Below are positions 35,323 to 45,136 of a DNA stretch of 64,000 bases, in pieces (position 1 is the stretch's first letter; each line of letters begins with the position of its first letter). Both the position numbers and the translations under genes were made by a program. The stretch comes from Roseibaca sp. Y0-43 (GTDB lineage Bacteria > Pseudomonadota > Alphaproteobacteria > Rhodobacterales > Rhodobacteraceae): contig NZ_JAFMPR010000011.1 of the NCBI RefSeq assembly GCF_020667835.1, forward strand, positions 36,350-100,349, read 5' to 3'. Below the pieces are notes generated by a model that was not told where the DNA came from, made no database searches, and worked only from the letters and a program-made list of their open reading frames with translations.

Positions 35323-36249
35323 TTAGCCCATCAACTGGCCCGATTCCGGCACCCAGCGGAATTCGGCGCCATCGCTGCCGGTATCGACATAGCCCACGGC
35401 GGGGAAGGGCATGTGGTAGCCGACCGCGGGAATGCGGTCGGCGGCGATCATGCCCAGCACGCGCCGGCGGCTTTCGGCCGCGGCGGCCTTGTCGGCGTCG
35501 AAGCGCACTTCCCAATCGGGGCGCGCCAGCGACCAGACGGGATGGTTGGCCAGATCGGCAAAGATCACCAGCCCCGCGCCTTCGCTTTCCAGACGGTAGA
35601 CCATATGCCCCGGCGTGTGCCCGAAGGCGGCCATGCCGGTAATGCCCGTGACCACGTCATCGCCATCGCCCAAGAAGGTCATCATCTCGGCCATGGGGCG
35701 GACATTGGCGTCAAAGCCCTCATTGCCCGCCGCCGCCCAATGGTCGAATTCTGCCTGCCCGGTCACATAGCGGGCATTCGGGAAGGTGGGCGCGCCATCG
35801 GTCATCATGCCGCCGATATGGTCGCCATGCATATGCGTCAGAACCACGATGTCGATCTGGTCTGGCGTGTAGCCTGCGCTCGCCAGTGCCTCTGTCGTGG
35901 CCGCGCCATTCAGGCCGGTGTCGAACAGCACCAGTTCCGAGCCGGTATTGACCACGGTAGGCGTGAAATAGAATTGCGAGACATCCGTCGACAGGAAATT
36001 CGCGCGGCTGACTTCGGCGAATTCCTCGGCCGGGACGTTCATGCCGAAAATGCCCTGCGGTTCCTCGCGCGGGGTGGTGCCGCCCAGAATTGTCGTCACC
36101 TCGAACCCGCCAATCATGAAGCGGCGGTGGCGGGCAAAACTTGCGCCCATCATCGGCGCTTCGGCGCGGGCCAGTTTCGGGGCGCTCAGGCCTGCCAGCG
36201 GCAGGGCGGCACCGGCGGCGATCAGGCCGCGACGTGTCAGGGTGGTCAT
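35323..36249 (-). CDS. Tat-exported metallo-beta-lactamase-fold hydrolase
   Basis: This 308-residue protein has a twin-arginine-type signal (TLTRRGLIAAGAALPLAGLSAP). The metal motif is VLTHMHGDHIGG (His138-141 region, Asp143, His144). Later metal ligands probably lie in FGHTPGHMVYRL, IFADLANHPVW and VGYHMPF. This places it with quorum-quenching lactonase-like or general MBL hydrolases exported to the periplasm. The start at 36249 is chosen over an ATG six bases earlier because AGGAGG then has normal spacing. Substrate unknown. Confidence 0.87.
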   Translation of the reverse strand: MTTLTRRGLIAAGAALPLAGLSAPKLARAEAPMMGASFARHRRFMIGGFEVTTILGGTTPREEPQGIFGMNVPAEEFAEVSRANFLSTDVSQFYFTPTVVNTGSELVLFDTGLNGAATTEALASAGYTPDQIDIVVLTHMHGDHIGGMMTDGAPTFPNARYVTGQAEFDHWAAAGNEGFDANVRPMAEMMTFLGDGDDVVTGITGMAAFGHTPGHMVYRLESEGAGLVIFADLANHPVWSLARPDWEVRFDADKAAAAESRRRVLGMIAADRIPAVGYHMPFPAVGYVDTGSDGAEFRWVPESGQLMG

Positions 36250-36382
36250 GGTCATTCCTCCTGTTGCGACTGTTGTCGAACGGGCAAGATAGCGCGCCGA
36301 TCCCGCTTGTCGCCTGCGCAAGCGATCAAGGGCGGTCACAAAATGCACAGCACCTGCGCAAATTTGCGCCCGGTCGCGCGGG

Positions 36383-37183
36383 CTACAGGTGCAGCACCAG
36401 CGGGCAATGGTCCGACACTTCGGGCTGATAGACCACGTCAAACCGCGCGACCGCCGCCAGATCGTTGATGAACATGTAATCCGCATAGCGCTGGGGCTTG
36501 GTGTAATGCGAATTGCGGGTGCCCGGAAAGCCGTGATGCTGCACCAGTTCCGTCAGCCCGTGCTCTGCCAGAAGCGCCAGCGTCGCGCTGCCCGGAAGAA
36601 GGTTGAAATCGCCGCAGACGATTTGCAGATCGCCCGGTTCCGTCACCTGCCGCGTCATCGCCATCAGTCGCTCGGCTTGCGCGGCGCGGGCGGGTGTGTC
36701 CATCTTGCCCGCCAGATCGCGCAAGCCGTGCATTTGTGTCACGCTGACCATGCGCTTGCTGGCCGGGTCGAACAGGCGCATCGCATGGGCGCTGCGTGAC
36801 CGTGGGTGATCGCCAAACCCATCGGCGGAAAATCCCTTGTGCACGAAGCCCTGCACCTGTGCGACGATGGCAATATCGGCGCGCACGAAGCTTGCCAGCC
36901 CCCATTGCGACGCAACAGGCGCATCGCCATCCCACAGCGCGCCTTGCGCCGCGGGGCAAAAGATGGCGCGGTGGTTCGGCAAGGCGTCACAGACCTCTTG
37001 GAAAAAGCGCGCGCGTTGCGGCAGCACATGGTCGCCGTCACGATAGGTCAGCCACTCTTTGCGGGCGTCAGGTGTGTGCACCACCTCTTGCAGGCACAGG
37101 ACATCGGGCTGCGTGGCGGACAGATACGGCACGATCTTGTCGTGCAAGGTGCCACCCCAGCCATTCAGGCACATGATTTGCAT
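36383..37183 (-). CDS. Endonuclease/exonuclease/phosphatase (EEP) family protein
   Basis: This 266-residue protein begins MQIMCLNGWGGTLHDKIVPYL, a typical EEP N-terminus with Asn. Key residues are in DVLCLQEVVH (metal-binding Glu), TQMHGL, GDFNLLPGS (Asp-Asn pair), YADYMFIND and VSDHCPLVL (catalytic Asp-His). The substrate, whether nucleic acid, sphingolipid or phosphoinositide, cannot be told from sequence. The start at 37183 fits the GGAGCG site upstream. It is monocistronic. Confidence 0.85.
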   Translation of the reverse strand: MQIMCLNGWGGTLHDKIVPYLSATQPDVLCLQEVVHTPDARKEWLTYRDGDHVLPQRARFFQEVCDALPNHRAIFCPAAQGALWDGDAPVASQWGLASFVRADIAIVAQVQGFVHKGFSADGFGDHPRSRSAHAMRLFDPASKRMVSVTQMHGLRDLAGKMDTPARAAQAERLMAMTRQVTEPGDLQIVCGDFNLLPGSATLALLAEHGLTELVQHHGFPGTRNSHYTKPQRYADYMFINDLAAVARFDVVYQPEVSDHCPLVLHL

Positions 37184-37247
37184 GGCGCGCTCCATTTGGG
37201 TCGCGCAACCCTTTCACCTGCCCGCCGCGATGTAAACCGCGCACCCT

Positions 37248-37269
37248 GCCCCGGCCCCCGAGCCGGGGC
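37248..37269. repeat. Palindrome GCCCCGGC...GCCGGGGC
   Basis: An 8-bp inverted repeat with a 6-base spacer lies between the EEP-family gene and the glutathionyl-hydroquinone reductase gene. It resembles the GCCCCGG-type palindromes elsewhere in the window but has a different spacer. Confidence 0.45.
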
Positions 37270-37290
37270 GCGGCGTGCTCTTGCCCCCAT

Positions 37291-37307
37291 GCGCACAAGT
37301 TGTGCGC
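37291..37307. promoter_or_regulatory. Candidate operator GCGCACAA-N-TTGTGCGC
   Basis: A perfect 17-base palindrome lies 67 bases upstream of the glutathionyl-hydroquinone reductase start. It has no T run and looks like a dimeric regulator site. No regulator gene is adjacent. Confidence 0.45.
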
Positions 37308-37373
37308 GCTGGCGCAGATTGGCCCTGCGCGCGGGGCTGTTTATCTGACATGGCAGACGAAAGGAGCAATGTG

Positions 37374-38354
37374 ATGGGTATCCTGATCGACGGCAAATGG
37401 TCGGACCAATGGTATGACACCAAGAAAACAGGGGGTGCGTTCCAGCGCGACACTTCACGGTTTCGCAACTGGATCACCGCCGACGGCAGCGCCGGCCCGA
37501 CGGGTGAAGGTGGCTTCAAGGCCGAAGCCGGGCGCTACCACCTGTATGTGTCCTACGCCTGCCCTTGGGCGCATCGCACGCTGATTTTCCGCGCCTTGAA
37601 AGGGCTGGAAGACCTGATCGACGTGTCGGTCGTACATCCCGACATGCTGGATGACGGCTGGAGCTTTGCCAGCGATTTTCCCGGTGCGACCGGCGACAGG
37701 CTGTTTCAAAGCGGCCATATCCGTGACATCTACACCCGCGCCGACCCCAAAGTGTCGGGCCGCGCAACCGTGCCCGTGCTGTGGGACAAGGCGCAGGGCA
37801 AGATCGTGTCCAATGAAAGCGCCGAGATCATCCGCATGTTCAACACGGCCTTTAACCACATCACGGGCAATACGGACGACTATTACCCGCAAGACCTGCG
37901 GGCAGAGATCGACGCGGTGAATGCGCGCGTCTATGATACGCTGAACAACGGTGTCTACAAATCCGGCTTTGCCAGCACGCAGAAAGCCTATGAAGCGGCG
38001 GTCTATCCGCTATTCGACACGTTGGGCTGGCTGGAGGACCGGCTGTCGCGCCAAGCCTATGTCGCGGGCGACCGCCTGACAGAGGCCGACTGGCGGCTGT
38101 TCCCGACGCTGGTGCGCTTCGATCTGGTCTATCACACCCATTTCAAGTGCAACCGCGCCCGCATCGTGGATTACCCGGCGCTTTGGGACTATACGCGGCA
38201 GCTATACCAGCACCCCGGCGTGGCGCGGACGGTGCATTTCGACCATATCGTGCGGCACTACCATTACAGCCATGACACGATCAATCCGCACCGGATCATC
38301 CCGATCAACCCGCGCCCGGATTTCAGCGCACCGCACGGGCGGGCGATGGCCTAG
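37374..38354 (+). CDS. yqjG: Glutathionyl-hydroquinone reductase (GST xi class)
   Basis: This 326-residue enzyme contains the catalytic CPWA motif (Cys63) in YHLYVSYACPWAHRTLIFRALKG. It also shows TVPVLWDK, SNESAEIIRMFN, the DxxYP-type loop and the C-terminal VDYPALWDYTRQLYQHPGVARTVHFDHI, all hallmarks of glutathionyl-hydroquinone reductases. These remove glutathione from quinone conjugates. The start at 37374 follows AAGGAG, and the frame extension upstream is rejected. It overlaps the L,D-transpeptidase gene on the opposite strand by 32 bases. Confidence 0.92.
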   Translation: MGILIDGKWSDQWYDTKKTGGAFQRDTSRFRNWITADGSAGPTGEGGFKAEAGRYHLYVSYACPWAHRTLIFRALKGLEDLIDVSVVHPDMLDDGWSFASDFPGATGDRLFQSGHIRDIYTRADPKVSGRATVPVLWDKAQGKIVSNESAEIIRMFNTAFNHITGNTDDYYPQDLRAEIDAVNARVYDTLNNGVYKSGFASTQKAYEAAVYPLFDTLGWLEDRLSRQAYVAGDRLTEADWRLFPTLVRFDLVYHTHFKCNRARIVDYPALWDYTRQLYQHPGVARTVHFDHIVRHYHYSHDTINPHRIIPINPRPDFSAPHGRAMA

Positions 38355-38988
38355 GCCGGGGGCTGTCGCGGTTCGGGGTCAGCACCAGAACCGTGCTGAC
38401 CGGCGAGCTTTGCGGCGCAAGCAGATCGACCGGGCCGCCCGCCACCAGCGCGGGCGCGCTCATGCCCGAGCGTTCCAGCTCTTGCTGTTTTGATGCGAAA
38501 ATGGTGATGGGCGTGCCGTTGCGCACCATGGCGTAGATGTCTTCCATCTGCCGGTCTGTCACGGCAATGCAGCCATTCGTCCAGTCGCCGCGCGCACGCT
38601 GGTAATTCGGCCCGCGCCCATGGATGAAAATGTCGCCACCCGGACGCCAGCCATTGGCCCGCGCCCGTTCGCGGTCGGCCTGGTTCGGATAGTCGATCCC
38701 GATCGACAGGTGAAAGGCGCTGTTGGGGTTGCGCCGGTCGATGACGTAATCGCCCTCTGGCGTGCGGTTGTCGCCCTCGCGCTGCTTGTGTCCCTTCGGG
38801 TCTTGGCCCAGATCCACCCGGTAGCTTTTCAGGACCGTGCCGAAATGCAAAAGGTCCATCTGCCGCTCGGCCTTGTAGACCACCACGCGCGTGACTTCGG
38901 GGCCGTCATAGCTGCGAAACTTCGTCGGCGCGCAGGCCGTCAGGACGGCCAGAAGCGCCAAGGGCAGGAACAGGCGGGCAAGCTGCAT
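38323..38988 (-). CDS. L,D-transpeptidase (YkuD) lipoprotein
   Basis: This 221-residue protein has a lipoprotein signal (MQLARLFLPLALLAVLTAC, Cys19) and a YkuD domain (about 33-165) with RTPEGDYVIDRRNPNSAFHLSIGIDYPN. The active site is IHGRGPN ... GDWTNGCIAVTDRQM, with His123 and Cys140. It would act in the periplasm on peptidoglycan, forming or exchanging L,D-crosslinks. The C-terminal tail overlaps the convergent GST gene. It is monocistronic. Confidence 0.9.
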   Translation of the reverse strand: MQLARLFLPLALLAVLTACAPTKFRSYDGPEVTRVVVYKAERQMDLLHFGTVLKSYRVDLGQDPKGHKQREGDNRTPEGDYVIDRRNPNSAFHLSIGIDYPNQADRERARANGWRPGGDIFIHGRGPNYQRARGDWTNGCIAVTDRQMEDIYAMVRNGTPITIFASKQQELERSGMSAPALVAGGPVDLLAPQSSPVSTVLVLTPNRDSPRPRPSPARAVR

Positions 38989-39065
38989 CGAATCCTCTGG
39001 AATTTTTTGGCCACTATGCCCGAAAGCCCGGATTCTGCCAAGCTGCGCCCGCGCTCACGTTGGCG

Positions 39066-39842
<777 letters not shown>

Positions 39843-39878
39843 GATCTTCCCCCGGAAACGATGTTTCGCGCAGATATG

Positions 39879-41093
39879 TTATCTTGCGAAGGCGGCTGCA
39901 AGCTCCACATGCGGGCTGAAGCGGAATTGATCGACCATCTGCACCCATTGCAGGCGGAAACCCGCATCGCACAGGATTTTCGCGTCGCGCGCGAAGGTGA
40001 CGGGGTTGCAGGATACAGCCGCAATACGGGGCACAGGGCTTTCGGCCAGCGCGCGCGCCTGCGCCTCTGCACCCGCGCGGGGCGGGTCGATGACCACGGC
40101 GTCGAAGCGGGCCAAGTCTTCGGGCAAAAGCGGGTTGCGGAACAGGTCGCGGACCTCATGCGTCACGCGCTTCAGCCCCGTCGCGTGCCGCCAGCCATGG
40201 TCGAGCGCCGCAAGCATCTCGGCCACGCCCTCGACCGCGTGGACCTCTGCCTGTTCAGCCAAGGGCAGGGCGAAGGTGCCGCAGCCCGCAAACAGGTCGG
40301 CCACGCGCGGGGCGTCGCCCACGGCGTCCAGCACCGCCGCTTGCAGCGCGGCTTGGGCATCTGCCGTGGCTTGCAGGAATGCGCCGGGCGGTGGGGCCAC
40401 GCGCGCGCTACCAAAGGTCTGCACGGGGGGCGCGGCCTGGGCGATCACCTCGCCCTCCCATGCCAGCCGGGCAAAGCCGTTGCTGCCCGCCCATTGCCCG
40501 AGCGTGGCCTGCATCGGGCCATCAAGGGGCTTGCCCCCCGTGACCGACAGGTCCAGCCCCACATCGGACAGCGTCAGCGCAAGCGCCAATTCGCCTTTGC
40601 GAGAGCCTGCGAGGCTAACCAACTCTTCCAACAGCGGCAGGGCGGCGGTCAGTTCGGGGCGCAGGATCAGGCAGTCGGGCACCGGCGTGACCGTGTCAGA
40701 GGCCCGCGCATGGAACCCCACAAGCGCGCCCTTTTTCAGCCGCCGCCCGGAAAACGTGGCCCGCCTGCGGCTGTGCAGAGGCGAGACATGGGGCGCGCGG
40801 AACTCTGCTTCCAGCCCCTGCGCGGCCAGCGCTTGCCGGATGACGCCCTCTTTCCAGTCGGTCACGAAGCCCTCGCGCGCATGTTGAAGCGCACAGCCGC
40901 CGCAGGCCTTGTAATGCTTGCAGGGCGCTGAAACGCGCTCGGGCGAGGGCGTGAGGATCCGCGGCGCGGCCATGCGGCCTTGGGCGATCTCGCCCTCGAC
41001 CACCTCACCGGGCAGGGTGCGGGGCACGAAGACGGGGCCGTCGGCCACGCCGTCGCCATGATGGCCCAAGCGGGTGATGGTCAGCGCGCTCAT
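39879..41093 (-). CDS. Class I SAM-dependent RNA (uracil-5-)methyltransferase, RumA/TrmA family
   Basis: This 404-residue enzyme has an N-terminal TRAM-like domain and an iron-sulfur cluster motif CKHYKACGGC (Cys58, 64, 67; a fourth Cys is probably in PVPDCLIL). The methyltransferase domain contains VADLFAGCGTFALPLA, VVIDPPRAGAEAQ and the catalytic SCNPVTFARD. Such proteins form 5-methyluridine in rRNA or tRNA. The exact site is unclear. The start overlaps the VOC gene stop (ATGA). Confidence 0.92.
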   Translation of the reverse strand: MSALTITRLGHHGDGVADGPVFVPRTLPGEVVEGEIAQGRMAAPRILTPSPERVSAPCKHYKACGGCALQHAREGFVTDWKEGVIRQALAAQGLEAEFRAPHVSPLHSRRRATFSGRRLKKGALVGFHARASDTVTPVPDCLILRPELTAALPLLEELVSLAGSRKGELALALTLSDVGLDLSVTGGKPLDGPMQATLGQWAGSNGFARLAWEGEVIAQAAPPVQTFGSARVAPPPGAFLQATADAQAALQAAVLDAVGDAPRVADLFAGCGTFALPLAEQAEVHAVEGVAEMLAALDHGWRHATGLKRVTHEVRDLFRNPLLPEDLARFDAVVIDPPRAGAEAQARALAESPVPRIAAVSCNPVTFARDAKILCDAGFRLQWVQMVDQFRFSPHVELAAAFAR

Positions 41094-41518
41094 GCGGGCC
41101 TCGCGGGGGTAAAGGCATAGCCCTCGGGCGCCAGCAGGGTGGCTTCACGCAGGCCATGGGGCTTGTCGGTCGGGCGCTCTATCACGGTCGCTGGATCGGA
41201 ACGCGCCACGACCGCGTCCGGGTCCAGCCCGAACAGGTAGAACTGCGCGCCGCCGCCGCGCGGCGGGTTGTCCGGCACCAGCCCCAGCACTTGGTTGGCG
41301 TGAAAACTGGCGTCGGAATGTATTTGGAACACCATGCCGTCATGGGCGATGATCGCGTAATCGGCGCTTTCACGATACACGCTCAGACCCAGCACATCGC
41401 GCAGGAACCTCACCATCCCGGCCACGTCGCGGCACAACAGGTTTATGCCCAATCCGCGCAGGCCACGCCCGAAATCGGCGGCGTCAATGGTGTTGTAATC
41501 CGTGTTCTGTGTCATCAT
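41090..41518 (-). CDS. VOC/glyoxalase superfamily protein
   Basis: This 142-residue protein has the vicinal-oxygen-chelate fold pattern LGINLLCRDVAGMVRFLRDVLGLSVY, with HDGMVFQIHSD in the first half and GGAQFYLFGLDPDAVVARS in the second. It may be a glyoxalase, dioxygenase or resistance protein; substrate unknown. The start at 41518 overlaps the end of the ABC transporter gene, and the stop overlaps the RNA methyltransferase start, so it is part of a four-gene minus-strand unit. Confidence 0.8.
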   Translation of the reverse strand: MMTQNTDYNTIDAADFGRGLRGLGINLLCRDVAGMVRFLRDVLGLSVYRESADYAIIAHDGMVFQIHSDASFHANQVLGLVPDNPPRGGGAQFYLFGLDPDAVVARSDPATVIERPTDKPHGLREATLLAPEGYAFTPARPA

Positions 41519-43376
41519 CCGTGCCCAGAAACCCGCCCGATTGCCGTGCCCAGAAGCGGGCATAGGTGCCGCCCTTGGCCAGAAGCTGTTCATGCGTGCC
41601 TTGCTCGACAATGCGGCCAGCGTCAAGCACCACGATCCGGTCAAGCTGCGCGATGGTGGACAAGCGATGCGCAATCGCCAGCACGGTCTTGCCCTGCATC
41701 AGCGGTTGCAACGCGTCCTGCACGGCGGCCTCGACTTCGGAATCGAGCGCCGAGGTCGCTTCGTCCAGCACAAGGATAGGCGCATTTTTCAAAAATGCGC
41801 GCGCCAACGCAATACGTTGGCGTTGCCCGCCCGACAGCCGCACCCCGCGTTCGCCAAGCTGCGCGTCATAGCCGCGACGGCCTTCGTGGTCCTGCAGGCC
41901 CTTGATGAACTCATGCGCTTCGGCGGCTTTCGCCGCGGCCTCTATCTCTGCCCGTGTGGCATCGGGGCGACCATAGCGTATGTTTTCCAGCGCCGAGCGG
42001 TTGAACATGGCGGTTTCCTGCGTGACCATGGCGATGTTGCGCCGCAGGCTTTCCTGCGTCAGCCCGCGAATGTCGCGCCCGTCGAGCGTGATGCGCCCGC
42101 CTTCGACATCATAAAGCCGCAACAACAGCGCCACGAGCGTGGATTTGCCCGCGCCCGATGCGCCGACGATCCCGATCTTTTCGCCCTTGGCGATATGCAG
42201 GTTCAGCCCGTCCACCCCGCCCGCATCGCGCCCATAGGCGAAGCGCACATCCTCGAACGCGACGGCACCGTCTGCGCGGCCAAGGTCCAGCGCATCGGGC
42301 GCATCTTTCAGATCGGGCCGGGGGGTGAGGGTGCGCATTCCGTCCTCGATCTCGCCAATGTTGGAATAGATGCCCATCAGCGTGAAGCTGACCCAGCCTG
42401 TCATCTGTGCAATACGAATGGCAATAGAGCCAGCGGCGGCAATATCGCCCGTGCTGGCCGCGCCTTGCGCCCACAGCCACAATGTGCCGCCGATCAAGAG
42501 CACCGGCAACACGCCCGCGATGGTCATCAGCGCGGTGCGGAACCAGACCTGCACCTCGCCAAACTCAACCGAGCGGTCGCGGAAACTACCCATCGCGTTC
42601 AGCGCGGCGCGATCTTCGAAATCGGCATGGGCGAACAGCTTGACGGTCTTGATATTGCTGATCGTGTCTACCACCTGCCCGCTGACGCGCGCGCGGGCAT
42701 TGGCGCGCTTGCCCGCCCGTGCGCGCACCTGCGGCAGGAAATACCGGATCAGCGCCAGATAGCCCACCAGCCACACCGCCAAAGCCGCCGCGACCCGTGG
42801 GTCAATGGTCAGCAGCAGCAGCACCGACCCGATGATCGAGGCCAGCGCGAAGGCCATGGTGTTGATCGTCTCATTCGCCACATCGGTCAGCGCGCGGGCG
42901 GTCTGGACCTGCTTTTGCGCGATACGGCCCGCGAAATCATTGTCGAAGAAGGTGACTGGCTGGCCCAGCGTCCAACGATTGAGGCGCGATTGCACCAACA
43001 CGAAGATATTGGGCTGAACCACGATGCTGTTGGCGGCAGAGGACATGCCGAAAGCGATGGGGCGCAGCACCATGAAGAACAGGATGAAGCCCGCCATCAG
43101 CCAGCCATGGGCGGCGAAGAACCCCTCTGCCCCGGTGTCGACCGCCGCGTCGATGATCTGGCCCAACAGCATGGCCGACACCACTTCGGTGGTGCCCACC
43201 AGCGCTGAAATGACAGTCGCCAGCGCCAGCACCGGCCAAGCACCCTTGACCGACCACAGCATGAAGCGCAGCAGGCTTTGCGGCGGCGGCCCGTCGGCAT
43301 GGGCGAAACCGTCGATCAGCCCCGCCAGACGAAAGGCAAGGGTGGGTTTTTGCGAGGGGTCGGTCTTTTGCAGCAT
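41484..43376 (-). CDS. ABC exporter, fused permease-ATPase
   Basis: This 630-residue half-transporter has a six-helix transmembrane domain (about 40-345) and a nucleotide-binding domain. The Walker A is GIVGASGAGKSTL, the Q-loop MVTQETAMF, the signature RLSGGQRQRIALARAF, Walker B ILVLDEATSALD and the switch His AIAHRLSTI. It resembles MsbA/multidrug-type exporters and would act as a homo- or heterodimer in the inner membrane. The substrate is unknown. It heads the ABC-VOC-RNA methyltransferase-channel run. Confidence 0.9.
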   Translation of the reverse strand: MLQKTDPSQKPTLAFRLAGLIDGFAHADGPPPQSLLRFMLWSVKGAWPVLALATVISALVGTTEVVSAMLLGQIIDAAVDTGAEGFFAAHGWLMAGFILFFMVLRPIAFGMSSAANSIVVQPNIFVLVQSRLNRWTLGQPVTFFDNDFAGRIAQKQVQTARALTDVANETINTMAFALASIIGSVLLLLTIDPRVAAALAVWLVGYLALIRYFLPQVRARAGKRANARARVSGQVVDTISNIKTVKLFAHADFEDRAALNAMGSFRDRSVEFGEVQVWFRTALMTIAGVLPVLLIGGTLWLWAQGAASTGDIAAAGSIAIRIAQMTGWVSFTLMGIYSNIGEIEDGMRTLTPRPDLKDAPDALDLGRADGAVAFEDVRFAYGRDAGGVDGLNLHIAKGEKIGIVGASGAGKSTLVALLLRLYDVEGGRITLDGRDIRGLTQESLRRNIAMVTQETAMFNRSALENIRYGRPDATRAEIEAAAKAAEAHEFIKGLQDHEGRRGYDAQLGERGVRLSGGQRQRIALARAFLKNAPILVLDEATSALDSEVEAAVQDALQPLMQGKTVLAIAHRLSTIAQLDRIVVLDAGRIVEQGTHEQLLAKGGTYARFWARQSGGFLGTDDDTEHGLQHH

Positions 43377-43424
43377 GGCGCGTCCTTTGGGCAGGACATA
43401 GGGCGTTGCGCGTGCCCGCGCCAG

Positions 43425-44558
43425 TCAGCCCAGCAGATCGTCGCGCGTGGAGGTGAAATCCGACGCGATCCAGCGCGCTTTCAGCGCGCGCAGGCGTTGG
43501 CCGAGCGCCGCGCCCTCCAGATGCGGCAGGTCGGCCGCGCGAATGGGGAAACGCGCGTTTGCGCCGCGCTTGATCTCTGCCTGCCAGTCGCGGGGCAGGG
43601 GGCTTTCTAATACAGCGGCACGCGCCAAAACGGCATCCGCGCCCAGATCGGCGCCCAGATCGTGACCCAGCACGGCGGGGGGCGTTGTCTGGCCGATGGC
43701 GTCGCGCAGGCGGGTCAGGTCGCGGGCTTCTGATTTGGTCAGGCGCAAATGGTCCGTGTCGGGCGCGAGCACCGCGAGGCGCCGCAACCAGTGCGGCGCG
43801 CGGCCCGCTTCCAGATGCACCAACGGGCCCAGAGCGCGCGGGTCGGCCCCCGGCAATACCCACGCCAGCACGCCCGCATGATGCATGGCCGCGACCGAAG
43901 GCGCGGGGTCGCGCGCGGCCAACAGCTTGCGCAACTCGCTGGTGACACGTTCCGCCGAGAGCCGCGCCAGCCCGTCAGCCCCTGCGGCGCAGGCGGCCAG
44001 CCCGTCGGCATCCAGCCCCTGCGCCGGGTCGCCATATTGTGCGTGGAAGCGGAAAAACCGCAGGATGCGCAGGTAATCCTCGGCAATGCGGCGGGCGGGG
44101 TCGCCCACGAAGCGAAAGCGCCTTGCGCGCAGGTCGTCCACGCCGCCCAACGGGTCCAGCACATGGCCCGAGGCATCGGCGTAAAGCGCGTTCATGGTGA
44201 AATCGCGGCGTGCGGCGTCGTCCTCGATCCGGTCAGAGAAGGCCACCTCGGCGTGCCGCCCGTCGGTGGCCACGTCGCGGCGAAAGGTCGTGACCTCGAA
44301 CCCCTCGCCATTCACCACAAGCGTGACCGTGCCATGCTCCAGCCCCGTGGGCACCGCGCGAAGCCCCGCTGCTTCGGCCAAGGCGATGACCTGTTCGGGC
44401 CGGGCAGAGGTGGCGATGTCCACATCCGTCACCCCCTCGCCCAAGGCGGCATTGCGCACGCAGCCCCCCACGGCATAGGCCGCATGGCCCGCGCCGGTCA
44501 GCAGGCCCAGCACGGTCTGCGTGCGCGCATTTTCCAGCCAGTCGCCACTTACCCGCAT
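43425..44558 (-). CDS. cca: CCA tRNA nucleotidyltransferase / poly(A) polymerase family
   Basis: This 377-residue class II nucleotidyltransferase has AYAVGGCVRNAALGEGVTDVDIAT, with the G-G-x-V-R and D-x-D motifs. It also has EVTTFRRD, RRDFTMNALYADASG, DYLRILRFFRFHAQYG and a C-terminal helical domain. It adds or repairs CCA tails on tRNA. The start at 44558 overlaps the CoA pyrophosphatase end by 10 bases. It closes the hslO-NUDIX-cca operon. Confidence 0.92.
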   Translation of the reverse strand: MRVSGDWLENARTQTVLGLLTGAGHAAYAVGGCVRNAALGEGVTDVDIATSARPEQVIALAEAAGLRAVPTGLEHGTVTLVVNGEGFEVTTFRRDVATDGRHAEVAFSDRIEDDAARRDFTMNALYADASGHVLDPLGGVDDLRARRFRFVGDPARRIAEDYLRILRFFRFHAQYGDPAQGLDADGLAACAAGADGLARLSAERVTSELRKLLAARDPAPSVAAMHHAGVLAWVLPGADPRALGPLVHLEAGRAPHWLRRLAVLAPDTDHLRLTKSEARDLTRLRDAIGQTTPPAVLGHDLGADLGADAVLARAAVLESPLPRDWQAEIKRGANARFPIRAADLPHLEGAALGQRLRALKARWIASDFTSTRDDLLG

Positions 44559-45136
44559 TGCGCCATCCGTTCCGCCAAGCCGCGCAACATGCGCGCGCTG
44601 GCCCCCCAGATGTAATACGGCCCCCACGGCACCGCGTAGAAATGCCGCCATGTCCCGCGCCAGATGCGCTTTTCGATCACGTAGCGCCCGGGGTCCATGA
44701 CAAGGACCAGGGGCGCGCGAAACACCTCTGCCACCTCGCCGGGTTCGGGGCGGGGGGTAAAGGCCCCTTCGATCCGCGCCAGAAAGGGTGTGACCAGGAA
44801 CCCGGTCACGGTTTCATGCGTGGGCAGCGCGCCCAGAATGCGCACCTGTGCGGGGTCCAGCCCGATCTCTTCGCGCGCCTCTCGCAGGGCAGTGGCGGCA
44901 AGGTCGGGATCGTCCGCGTCCTGCCGCCCGCCCGGAAAGGCAATCTGGCCCGGATGGTGGCGCAGATGCGAGGCGCGCTTGGTCAGCACCACGCCGCCCG
45001 CATCATCCACCCCGATCAGCACGGCGGCAGCGCGCAGCTTGCGCGCGGGATCACGCGGCGCCAGCGACGGGTTCAGGTCGAAATCGCTCGACACCTCTGC
45101 CGGCAGCGCCAAGGCCGCGCGCAGGCGGTCATCCAT
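44549..45136 (-). CDS. NUDIX hydrolase, CoA pyrophosphatase type
   Basis: This 195-residue protein has the NUDIX box in GGRQDADDPDLAATALREAREEIGL, preceded by SHLRHHPGQIAFPGG, the UPF0035/NudL signature of CoA diphosphatases. It would hydrolyse CoA or acyl-CoA to 3',5'-ADP and phosphopantetheine. It overlaps hslO by 8 bases and cca by 10. Confidence 0.9.
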   Translation of the reverse strand: MDDRLRAALALPAEVSSDFDLNPSLAPRDPARKLRAAAVLIGVDDAGGVVLTKRASHLRHHPGQIAFPGGRQDADDPDLAATALREAREEIGLDPAQVRILGALPTHETVTGFLVTPFLARIEGAFTPRPEPGEVAEVFRAPLVLVMDPGRYVIEKRIWRGTWRHFYAVPWGPYYIWGASARMLRGLAERMAQCG

